This document shows positions 1 through 4,926 of a DNA stretch of 7,396 nucleotides, one piece after another; position 1 is the first letter of the stretch; every line of letters starts with the position of its first letter. The notes under the pieces were generated by a model. It was not told the DNA's origin and made no database searches. It was given only the letters and a program-made list of their open reading frames with translations. This stretch comes from Burkholderiales bacterium (GTDB lineage Bacteria; Pseudomonadota; Gammaproteobacteria; Burkholderiales; SG8-41). Position numbers and translations under genes: made by a program. Location: contig SYEN01000263.1 in NCBI GenBank assembly GCA_005800795.1, positions 1 through 7,396 of the forward strand, read 5' to 3'.

Positions 1-228
1 CGCCATCGCCACTGCCATGCCCGCCCAATCGGTGGTCACTGTCAGCTGGTGTTCAACGCCAAGTTCTTTTGCCAGATGCGCGAAGAGAGGGCCGAAGGCT
101 TTTTTCGTATCGTCAGCGACCGGCAACAGCGGGCCCACAGCAAAGCGAAGGGGCTTTCTGGTTTGCGCGAACGCCGGTGAAAGTGCAGCAGCAGCCACCC
201 CAGCCACAAATCGTCTTCGTGTAGTCAC
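1..228 (-). CDS. PhnD-type (phosphonate/phosphite-like) solute-binding protein, N-terminal part, runs off window
   Basis: A 76-codon open frame reads from a GTG at 228 to the left edge, so the C-terminal part is missing. The N-terminus is a Tat-type signal peptide: TTRRRF, a small hydrophobic stretch (VAGVAAAAL) and a likely cleavage site after PAFA near residue 21. The mature start, LRFAVGPLLP followed by KKAFGPLFAHLAKELG and then TTDWAGMAVAMA, follows the opening of PhnD-family periplasmic binding proteins (beta strand, then 'F.PL...L...LG', then a '.D..G' turn). Such proteins deliver phosphonate, phosphite or other oxyanions to ABC transporters, or act as sensors (for example AioX). The start is supported by AGGGAAG at 232-238, five bases from GTG after GGGA; it overlaps the stop codon of the DsrE-family gene. 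It is probably co-transcribed and coupled with that gene. The ligand is unknown. Confidence 0.75.
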   Translation of the reverse strand, partial: MTTRRRFVAGVAAAALSPAFAQTRKPLRFAVGPLLPVADDTKKAFGPLFAHLAKELGVEHQLTVTTDWAGMAVAMA

Positions 229-236
229 GAGCTTCC

Positions 237-599
237 CTAGTAGCTGAGGCTAGGGCACGCCTCTCCCATGAATTCCACCACCTTGGCACCGCCCGCCATC
301 AACGCACCGGGCACCAGATTGTTTTCATCGAGGCCGCGTTTCTTCAGACACGGCGTGCACACATAAATTTTGCCACCCGCGTTGACGAAATTCGTCATCA
401 ATTCCTTCAGCGGCGCGAATCCCGCCTCATGCACCTCATCGGCATAGCCCTTTTGCGACAGCCGTACGCCGTCAAGACTCAGAAACATCACCACGTCCTT
501 GTCGCTGGCCACCGCCGCGTTGGCGACCACGAAAGCCACGGTTGCGCGATCGGCGTCATCCTTCGCTCGCGTCAAGCTAATGACAAATTTTCCGGCCAT
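237..599 (-). CDS. DsrE-family sulfur-relay protein
   Basis: This 120-residue protein has the size and layout of the DsrE/DsrF (YchN/TusD-like) alpha/beta fold. An N-terminal strand (KFVISLTRAKDD) leads into a helix that packs many proteins as oligomers, then DVVMFLSLDGVRL, a helix, and KIYVCTPCLKKRGL. Cysteines lie at residues 81 and 84 (C-T-P-C) and at 115 near the C-terminus (GEACPSLSY). Cys81 sits where the family carries its persulfide-bearing Cys at the end of a strand; this placement is an inference. Family members carry or transfer sulfane sulfur in the cytoplasm, often with TusA, and a TusA-like gene lies 60 bp upstream. AGGAG at 606-610, six bases before ATG, fixes the start. The gap to the TusA gene is strikingly AT-rich and may hold a promoter for this gene and the PhnD-type gene behind it. 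Confidence 0.85.
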   Translation of the reverse strand: MAGKFVISLTRAKDDADRATVAFVVANAAVASDKDVVMFLSLDGVRLSQKGYADEVHEAGFAPLKELMTNFVNAGGKIYVCTPCLKKRGLDENNLVPGALMAGGAKVVEFMGEACPSLSY

Positions 600-659
600 A
601 AAAGACTCCTATAAAATATTCAATTAAAACATATACTTACGCAACACTTATCCCTCGCG
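600..659 (-). promoter_or_regulatory. AT-rich leader upstream of the DsrE-family gene, possible promoter
   Basis: The 60-bp gap between the TusA-like and DsrE-family genes is very AT-rich (about 605-650) against a GC-rich background. On the minus strand it reads TTGCGT, then 17 bases, then GAATAT, with several other TATA-like hexamers (TATATG, TATTTT). The AGGAG ribosome-binding site follows at 610-606. A promoter here would let dsrE and the binding-protein gene be expressed apart from tusA. The exact -10 cannot be chosen, and the TTGCGT/GAATAT reading would leave an unusually short leader. Confidence is therefore low. Confidence 0.3.
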
Positions 660-941
660 CTACGCGGGCACCCGCGCGCGTATCCAGTAGCGCGCGGCAG
701 TCGTATCCGCTTGCAGCAATTGGTGGCCTGTCATGCGGCAATACGCCGGAATGTCTTCACGCGCGCCCGCGTCACGCGCAATCAGTTCCAGCACTTTGCC
801 GGGCATTGCATTGAGCTTTACGCGCAGCGCCATCACCAAATCACCGCAGCCCAGGTCGCCAGCGTCCCATAGCGAGTCGCTTGCGATTTGCGTGTCAGCC
901 GAGGCGTCGTGGAGGATCTTCATGCGGGGAATGTTTTGCAT
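660..941 (-). CDS. TusA-family (SirA-like) sulfur carrier
   Basis: The 93-residue protein matches the TusA fold in size and order: a first strand leading into DAGDLGCGDLVMALRVKLN, then PGKVLELIARDAGAREDIPAYCRMTGHQLL, then a last strand ARYWIRARV. Cys32 is at the position of the active Cys of TusA, which carries sulfur as a persulfide. The usual C-P-x-P motif is changed to C-G-D-L, as in a divergent branch of the family. A second Cys (68) sits in the 'IPAYCRMTGH' helix, which is typical of that branch. It lies directly upstream of a DsrE-family gene, a common pairing in sulfur relay. The start is uncertain: neither ATG 941 nor the in-frame ATG 923 (MKILHDAS) has a good ribosome-binding site. 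The core domain begins only near residue 24, so both starts fit. Confidence 0.8.
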   Translation of the reverse strand: MQNIPRMKILHDASADTQIASDSLWDAGDLGCGDLVMALRVKLNAMPGKVLELIARDAGAREDIPAYCRMTGHQLLQADTTAARYWIRARVPA

Positions 942-1033
942 CGGCGAGGCTGGAAATCGTGACCGGGATGATACGCCATCGGTCGCCGCCGCTGCGGCCT
1001 TCCTTCCAACATTTCCCGCGGATTTTCATACTT

Positions 1034-1062
1034 TTGCAAGGCAGGCGCGGCTTGCATACAAT
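1034..1062 (+). promoter_or_regulatory. Sigma-70-type promoter for the cupin-like gene
   Basis: TTGCAA at 1034-1039 and TACAAT at 1057-1062 are separated by exactly 17 bases, close to the consensus for a housekeeping promoter. Transcription would begin near 1069, giving a leader of about 25 bases before the ATG at 1094. This placement argues against longer in-frame starts of that gene (881, or 1061 inside the -10), since they would not be on the transcript. Confidence 0.65.
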
Positions 1063-1093
1063 GTGCCCTTGTTCTCCCGAGGTTGCCCGCCCC

Positions 1094-1876
1094 ATGCCAC
1101 AAAGCTACATCGTCGATTCCGCCAACGCCCCCTGGAAACGCAGCGTTTCCGAGGGCGTGGCGTTTGCCTGCCAGTTGCTGCTGTCGGGTGAAGACGGCGG
1201 GCCGGAGGCGATGCGCTTTCGTTTTGACGACTGCCCCTCGGTGTATGCGCACATGCATCTGACCTCGCAATTTCAGTTGCTGCTTAACGGCGCGATGGAT
1301 TTCCCGCGCGGCGTGAAGCACCTCGAATCGCTGGCGATTCATTACACCGATCACAACATGCCTTACGGCCCGTTCGCCGTGTCCGGCGGCCACGACATGC
1401 TGGTGCTGCACCCGCGCGCGGGCGGCATCATTGCGATGGGCAATCTGGAAGCACGGCGGCAGATTAATCTGACGGGGCGCCTGTATGCCGCGCTGGCGGC
1501 AGACATGCAGTGGCAGCCCATTCCGCGCGGCGAACCCGGCGTGGACACCGGCAGCTTCAAATTTCTGATCCCGCCCGATTACGGCCCCGCCGCCGTGGTC
1601 ACGCGCAACCCGGCACACGCGGCGCTCACCATGCCCACACCGCTTTATGGGCGCTTCGAAGTCGTGCTTGAAGGCTCGGTGCTGATGGACGGCCAGGAAA
1701 TCGGCCCGCCGGGTTTTCGCTATGTGCGCAGCGATGAACCGGTCGAGCCTATAATCACTGGAAACGCGGGTGCATCCGTGGCATTCTTGACGTTCGACAA
1801 GGATGCGCTCGAAGGCGGTATCACCGGCGAAGGCCTGTCGGTGGAAGCCGCGGCGGCGATGGCTAGAGCCATTTGA
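1094..1876 (+). CDS. Cupin-like protein of unknown function
   Basis: The 260-residue protein (MPQSYIVDSANAPWKR...) is not firmly recognised. A cupin-like reading is suggested by repeated short strands with Gly turns, by 'YAHMHLTSQFQLLLNGAMDFP' around residues 50-70 (His residues followed by a strand and G-x-x-x-FP, like cupin motif 1), and by a second similar block, 'YGRFEVVLEGSVLMDGQEIGPPGFRYV', near 185-210. Two such blocks would make it a bicupin, but the second lacks the paired His, so metal binding there is doubtful. There is no signal peptide or membrane segment, so it is probably cytoplasmic. The start at 1094 is chosen because the promoter lies just upstream and GAGG at 1079-1082 gives a weak, rather distant ribosome-binding site. 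It is likely co-transcribed with the DsbA-family gene 50 bases downstream. No enzyme function can be assigned. Confidence 0.6.
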   Translation: MPQSYIVDSANAPWKRSVSEGVAFACQLLLSGEDGGPEAMRFRFDDCPSVYAHMHLTSQFQLLLNGAMDFPRGVKHLESLAIHYTDHNMPYGPFAVSGGHDMLVLHPRAGGIIAMGNLEARRQINLTGRLYAALAADMQWQPIPRGEPGVDTGSFKFLIPPDYGPAAVVTRNPAHAALTMPTPLYGRFEVVLEGSVLMDGQEIGPPGFRYVRSDEPVEPIITGNAGASVAFLTFDKDALEGGITGEGLSVEAAAAMARAI

Positions 1877-1915
1877 ACCAGCGTACGCCACTTGAACGGT
1901 TGGAATTCTTGAAAA

Positions 1916-1922
1916 GAGGAGG
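1916..1922 (+). promoter_or_regulatory. Strong ribosome-binding site of the DsbA-family gene
   Basis: GAGGAGG is a near-perfect anti-16S match. It lies three bases before ATG 1926 and six before ATG 1929. The six-base spacing favours the second ATG of the ATGATG pair. Confidence 0.7.
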
Positions 1923-1928
1923 TCTATG

Positions 1929-2606
1929 ATGACTACAACCGTTGAAGCCAAAGACACTACGAATGAATCCGCGAAGGAGCCGTTTCGCGTCGCCGTATTC
2001 GCGGATTTTGTCTGCCCCTACAGCTTTCTCGCGGTGGAACAAATCGACCGCATCGCGCGCGACTACGGCGTAACGCCTATGTGGCGCCCGCACTGGCTGC
2101 ACCCCGACACCCCGCCCGAAGGCTGCCCGCGCGACAGCAGCGCCGACGCGCTCGCCAAGGCCGAACGCCGCAACGCGTGGATGAAAGAAATGGCGCCCGA
2201 TCAATTCGCGCGCATCCAGCAATACCCCGAAAAACGCCAATACAGCTTCCGCGCCTTTGAAGCGCTCGAATTCGCCAGTGACTACGGCCTGGATTTCCCC
2301 TACAAAACAGCGATCTACGATGTGATGTGGACCGAAGGCGGCGACATCGGCGACATCGACACCCTGCTCAAAGCCGCCGAACGCGTGGGCCTCGACGCAG
2401 ACGAACTCGAAACCGCACTCGCCGAAGGGCAATACACCGAGCGTGCGCTTGAAGCCTGCAATCAGGCACGGCGTATTGGCATTACTAGCACGCCTACGAT
2501 TTTTTTAGGACGCACGCGCATTAACGGCTGGCACTATTACGAGGTGTTGCAATCGGTGCTGGAGAAGCAGGGCGTGCGGCCTTTGGAGGCGGTGTTGCAG
2601 AGCTAG
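1929..2606 (+). CDS. DsbA-family protein, FrnE/2-hydroxychromene-2-carboxylate isomerase-like
   Basis: The 225-residue protein has a thioredoxin-like DsbA fold. After about 18 polar residues comes the first strand RVAVFADFVCPYSFLAVEQI, with the active-site motif C-P-Y-S near residues 29-32. A long helical insertion follows (about 60-160). The cis-Pro loop is GITSTPTIFLG, with the Pro near 189. FrnE-type DsbA proteins carry C-x-x-C at the first site; here the second Cys is Ser, so the protein cannot form the usual disulfide there. It may act as a glutathione-dependent isomerase or transferase like HCCA isomerase, or as a monothiol reductase. There is no signal peptide, so it should be cytoplasmic. 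The start at 1929 fits the ribosome-binding site best; 1926 is the alternative. It follows the cupin-like gene and probably shares its promoter. The stop is followed by the first REP-like unit. Confidence 0.85.
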   Translation: MTTTVEAKDTTNESAKEPFRVAVFADFVCPYSFLAVEQIDRIARDYGVTPMWRPHWLHPDTPPEGCPRDSSADALAKAERRNAWMKEMAPDQFARIQQYPEKRQYSFRAFEALEFASDYGLDFPYKTAIYDVMWTEGGDIGDIDTLLKAAERVGLDADELETALAEGQYTERALEACNQARRIGITSTPTIFLGRTRINGWHYYEVLQSVLEKQGVRPLEAVLQS

Positions 2607-2649
2607 ACGCTTCGCGACTGTTCCACAGCGCTTTCTGGAAAAAAGTGAG

Positions 2650-2679
2650 TAGCCCGCAAGGAGCGTAGCGTATTGCGGG
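2650..2679 (+). repeat. REP-like palindromic unit, copy A
   Basis: The 30-bp unit begins TAGCCCGCAA, has a 13-base loop (GGAGCGTAGCGTA, 2660-2672) and ends TTGCGGG. Stem arms are CCCGCAA (2653-2659) and TTGCGGG (2673-2679). It differs from copies B and C at three positions only. Two of these are the paired stem bases C2657 and G2675, which are T and A in copy B, so pairing is kept. The third is in the loop (T2665, C in copy B). It lies between the DsbA-family gene and the zinc-ribbon gene. Confidence 0.85.
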
Positions 2680-2695
2680 GAGGAAGCGCCGGTAC

Positions 2696-2713
2696 CCCGG
2701 ATTCGGCGGCTAC
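2696..2713 (-). repeat. Possible damaged inverted partner of REP-like copy A
   Basis: Sixteen bases after copy A the sequence starts CCCGGATT and ends GGCTAC, the same ends as an inverted unit such as copy C (CCCGTAAT ... GGGCTAC), but about 13 bases of the middle are missing. The spacing is similar to the 14 bases between copies B and C. It may be the remains of a second B-C-like pair. The match is short, so it could be chance. Confidence 0.35.
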
Positions 2714-2747
2714 CCGTTTGAACTACACGTATTTGTTGATCATTCAA

Positions 2748-3146
2748 ATGAAGCCCATGCCATCTGACGACGGAGAGAGCGACATCAACGATGATCAATT
2801 TCTGTCCGCTATCAATGCCGATCTTGAGCAAGCAAAAAAGCAAACCGACAACAAGCTTCTGATTGCACTCGCCGCAATTGTTTCAATCTTATTCTTGACC
2901 GAACGACTTTCGGATAAAAACTCTTGGCTTGAAGGTCTGGCCGTTGTAGCTTGTATCGGAGCCATTGGCTACACTATATATTCCGTCGTTCGTCGCAGTA
3001 GCGCCATTACGGCAAAGTATGGACTAATCTGCCCAGTGTGCAAGCATATGCCAAGGGCGCATATGATTCTTTCTGCTGCAACCACTCACGGTTGCGAGAA
3101 GTGTGGAGCACGACTATTGATCCAACACAGTCACCATAGCCCGTAA
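2748..3146 (+). CDS. Small two-helix membrane protein with C-terminal zinc ribbon, unknown function
   Basis: The gene encodes 132 residues from ATG 2748 (MKPMPSDDGES); ATG 2757 is equally possible, since neither has a clear ribosome-binding site. An acidic, polar N-terminal part (to about 37) leads to two predicted membrane segments, LLIALAAIVSILFL (about 38-51) and LEGLAVVACIGAIGYTIYSVV (about 61-81). A basic RR and a C-terminal zinc ribbon follow, with pairs C-P-V-C and C-E-K-C about 20 residues apart. Both termini probably face the cytoplasm. No known family is recognised. GC is about 45% in 2761-2940 by hand count, clearly below the neighbours, and codon use is correspondingly different, which suggests acquisition. 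REP-like units flank it in the same orientation, and the last codons (Ser, Pro, stop TAA 3144-3146) lie within copy B. Confidence 0.65.
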   Translation: MKPMPSDDGESDINDDQFLSAINADLEQAKKQTDNKLLIALAAIVSILFLTERLSDKNSWLEGLAVVACIGAIGYTIYSVVRRSSAITAKYGLICPVCKHMPRAHMILSAATTHGCEKCGARLLIQHSHHSP

Positions 3147-3166
3147 GGAGCGCAGCGTATTACGGG
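3137..3166 (+). repeat. REP-like palindromic unit, copy B
   Basis: The 30-bp unit begins TAGCCCGTAA and ends TATTACGGG. Stem arms are CCCGTAA (3140-3146) and TTACGGG (3160-3166) around the 13-base loop GGAGCGCAGCGTA. It is in the same orientation as copy A, 487 bases downstream. It provides the TAA stop of the zinc-ribbon gene. Confidence 0.9.
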
Positions 3167-3180
3167 GGCAATGTGGCGAT

Positions 3181-3210
3181 CCCGTAATACGCTGCGCTCC
3201 TTACGGGCTA
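3181..3210 (-). repeat. REP-like palindromic unit, copy C (inverted)
   Basis: The unit starts CCCGTAATACGC and ends TTACGGGCTA, an exact reverse complement of copy B. On the minus strand it lies just after the stop of the HpcH/HpaI-type gene, separated by 24 bases. Confidence 0.9.
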
Positions 3211-3234
3211 CGGATTTACGGGCAACGGGCCGTG

Positions 3235-4011
3235 CTACTTCGCCAACGTTCTGCCCGGAAACACATCCTCAAGCACCGCCCCCGCTGCCTTGATCATCAA
3301 CTTGGCCGCATAGCCGACCGACACCAGCGCAAAACCTTTGGCCACCGCCGCTTTGGCGACTTCCACGCTGCCCGCGTAAGTACCAGCAACAATCGAATTT
3401 TCTTTGGCAATCGCAATGGAATCGTCCATCGCCTTGATCACGCGCGAGTCAGAGGCGATATAGGTGGGTTCGCCGCCGTAATCGATGGTGAGATCGTTGG
3501 GGCCGACGTACAGCATGTCGGGGCCCGGCGTGGCGGCGATGGCGCGCATGTTTTCCACGCCTTTAACGGTTTCGATCAGCGCGATTTTGATGATCTGCCG
3601 CTCGTATTCCTGAAAATAATCCGGCCCGCCGTATAACAGCCCGCGCGTCGGCCCCCAACTGCGCGTGCCGCGCGGCGCGTAACGGCACGCGGCAACGAAG
3701 CGCTCGCAATCTTCAACGGTTTCGATCTGCGGGCAAATCACGCCATAGGCGCCTGCGTCGAGGACAAAACCGATTTCCGCCGGATCGTTTTGCGTGACAC
3801 GCACCAGCGGCGCGCCCGCCCCCAGCGACAAAACTTGCAGCACCTGCACCGCCGTGGCCCGATCAATCAAACTGTGTTGCAGATCCAGCACAAAGGCATC
3901 GTATGGCAGCTTGACCAGCCCCTCCACCGACACCGGCCAGCCGATGTCGATCCACAGGCACGAGGCGGCCTCGCCACGTGCCCATCGTTCCCGTAACAGA
4001 TTTCTGCGCAT
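3235..4011 (-). CDS. HpcH/HpaI-family class II aldolase
   Basis: The 258-residue length matches HpcH/HpaI aldolases such as 4-hydroxy-2-oxoheptanedioate aldolase and 2-dehydro-3-deoxyglucarate aldolase. These use a divalent metal to cleave 4-hydroxy-2-oxoacids to pyruvate or an analogue plus an aldehyde, in the cytoplasm. Family landmarks are in place: YDAFVLDLQHSLID with His46 (the base region), Arg71 in PLVRV (binds the pyruvyl carboxylate), the GPTRG loop (120-124), Glu147 in ALIETVKGVEN and Asp173 in VGPNDL as the metal ligands. The usual Glu before His46 is Gln here (L-Q-H), seen in some family members. The start at 4011 has only a weak GAG-type ribosome-binding site and lies 30 bases after the dioxygenase stop, so coupling with that gene is likely. 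It is the last gene of the minus-strand row. A malyl-CoA or citrate lyase role is less likely given the length and the GPxRG loop. Confidence 0.9.
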   Translation of the reverse strand: MRRNLLRERWARGEAASCLWIDIGWPVSVEGLVKLPYDAFVLDLQHSLIDRATAVQVLQVLSLGAGAPLVRVTQNDPAEIGFVLDAGAYGVICPQIETVEDCERFVAACRYAPRGTRSWGPTRGLLYGGPDYFQEYERQIIKIALIETVKGVENMRAIAATPGPDMLYVGPNDLTIDYGGEPTYIASDSRVIKAMDDSIAIAKENSIVAGTYAGSVEVAKAAVAKGFALVSVGYAAKLMIKAAGAVLEDVFPGRTLAK

Positions 4012-4041
4012 GGCTCGAACGCTACGTGTGGCTGAGGTACG

Positions 4042-4896
4042 TTACGCTGCCGCAGCTGCGCCAAACTCAAACAACGACGTGCGAAAAAACTTCCGCAACT
4101 GATTCTTCGGATAATCGTCGCGGCCACTGTGCCAGGCACAGCGGTTCTCCCACATGATGGTGTCACCGACCTGCCACTGCTGCTCCCACTGAAACTCCGG
4201 GCGGGCGCCCCAGGCACACACCTCGTCGATGAATTCGTCGCTTTCGCTTTGCGATAGGCCGATGATGTTCAGCGTGTGGTGCGGGTTGATAAACAACGCC
4301 TTACGTCCGGTTTCGGGGTGCTGCCTGATCACCGGGTGAATGACGGTGCCCATTTTTTGCAGATCGTCACCACCTACGATGCCCTGCGTATGGTGCTTGC
4401 GCCCGCGCAGCCGGTGCACGGCGAGTTTACCTTCGGCGCGGCGTTTGAGCGCCTCGGGTAAAGTGTCGTAGGCCATATACATATTGGCAAATGCGGTGTT
4501 GCCGCCGCGATCCGGCAGCGCCACCGCGTGCAGCATGGTGGCCTTGGGTGATTCCTGAAGGTACGTGCCATCCACATGCCAGCCCACGCCGCGCTCGGCG
4601 CCGACCTTGTCGTAATTACCCTGCGCATCCTGATTGGTCATGATCACGACTTCTGGCACGGCGGCATCCCGGTAATTCTTCGCCACGTGCGGACGCAGAA
4701 CGCCGAAACGCGCGCTGAAATCCCGCAACTGCACTGTCGTCATCGGCATATCCCGAAAGCGCAGCACCAAGTGATCCAGAAACGCATCGTTAATGGCCTT
4801 GACATTGGCTGCGTCCAGCGGCTTGCACGGATCAAAGCCGCCCACTTCCGCGCCCAGCGGGCCACCCAGTTTTTTCACTTCAATCTTTGCTGCCAT
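4042..4896 (-). CDS. TauD/TfdA-family Fe(II)/2-oxoglutarate dioxygenase
   Basis: This cytoplasmic enzyme of 284 residues is of usual length for TauD/TfdA proteins, which couple 2-oxoglutarate decarboxylation to hydroxylation of a substrate. The iron ligands are visible: W-H-V-D-G (His107, Asp109), then the distal His256 in RCAWHSGRDDY. Arg268 and Arg272 in LRKFFRTSL follow and should bind the 2-oxoglutarate carboxylate. The N-terminal GAEVGGFD and VLRFRDMPM are typical of the family. The start is taken at ATG 4896, because GCGAGG ends six bases before it; GTG 4902, two codons earlier, would overlap the ribosome-binding region. It lies 30 bases behind the Bug receptor gene and 30 bases ahead of the aldolase gene. 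The substrate is unknown; a role in converting a transported organic acid is inferred from neighbours, and taurine is not specially supported. Confidence 0.92.
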   Translation of the reverse strand: MAAKIEVKKLGGPLGAEVGGFDPCKPLDAANVKAINDAFLDHLVLRFRDMPMTTVQLRDFSARFGVLRPHVAKNYRDAAVPEVVIMTNQDAQGNYDKVGAERGVGWHVDGTYLQESPKATMLHAVALPDRGGNTAFANMYMAYDTLPEALKRRAEGKLAVHRLRGRKHHTQGIVGGDDLQKMGTVIHPVIRQHPETGRKALFINPHHTLNIIGLSQSESDEFIDEVCAWGARPEFQWEQQWQVGDTIMWENRCAWHSGRDDYPKNQLRKFFRTSLFEFGAAAAA

Positions 4897-4902
4897 TTTC
4901 AC

Positions 4903-4910
4903 CCTCGCCT
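4903..4910 (-). promoter_or_regulatory. Ribosome-binding site deciding the dioxygenase start
   Basis: On the minus strand AGGCGAGG precedes GTGAAAATG. GAGG is six bases from ATG 4896 but directly abuts GTG 4902, so translation should begin at the ATG. Confidence 0.6.
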
Positions 4911-4926
4911 GAAAAGCGTTCGGTTC

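Larger units (their letters stand above)
3137..3210. repeat. Perfect 30-bp inverted repeat formed by copies B and C (BIME-like), between convergent genes
   Basis: Copy B (3137-3166) and copy C (3181-3210) are exact reverse complements with a 14-base spacer (3167-3180), so the pair can fold into one 30-bp hairpin or into two small hairpins. It sits between the end of a plus-strand gene and the end of the minus-strand operon (stop at 3235). Such paired REP-like units often limit read-through or protect mRNA 3' ends. No U-tract follows on either strand, so a classical intrinsic terminator is not supported. Confidence 0.9.

Noticed and set aside
881..1093. A longer N-terminus of the cupin-like protein (starts at 881 or 1061)
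   Set aside because: The extension overlaps the TusA-like gene or the promoter -10, and its sequence is Arg-rich and not protein-like.
920..1957. Long open frame on the minus strand (345 codons) opposite the cupin-like gene
   Set aside because: It is antisense to a gene with a promoter and sensible protein. Its product is rich in Arg and His without domain character, typical of a shadow frame in GC-rich DNA.
2621..2640. Small hairpin TTCCA ... TGGAA after the DsbA-family gene as a terminator
   Set aside because: The stem has only five pairs and is followed by A residues, not T, on the coding strand.
2673..2747. A longer zinc-ribbon protein starting at TTG 2673
   Set aside because: The TTG lies in the arm of repeat copy A, and the added residues are compositionally unlike the rest. 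ATG 2748 or 2757 is more sensible.
3137..3210. Inverted repeat as a classical rho-independent terminator
   Set aside because: The stem is strong, but no T-run follows on either strand. It is better described as a REP/BIME-like element, though it could still affect transcript ends.
3137..3210. The inverted repeat as part of a CRISPR array or IS end
   Set aside because: There are only three units, with one inverted and one far away, no regular spacers and no transposase nearby.
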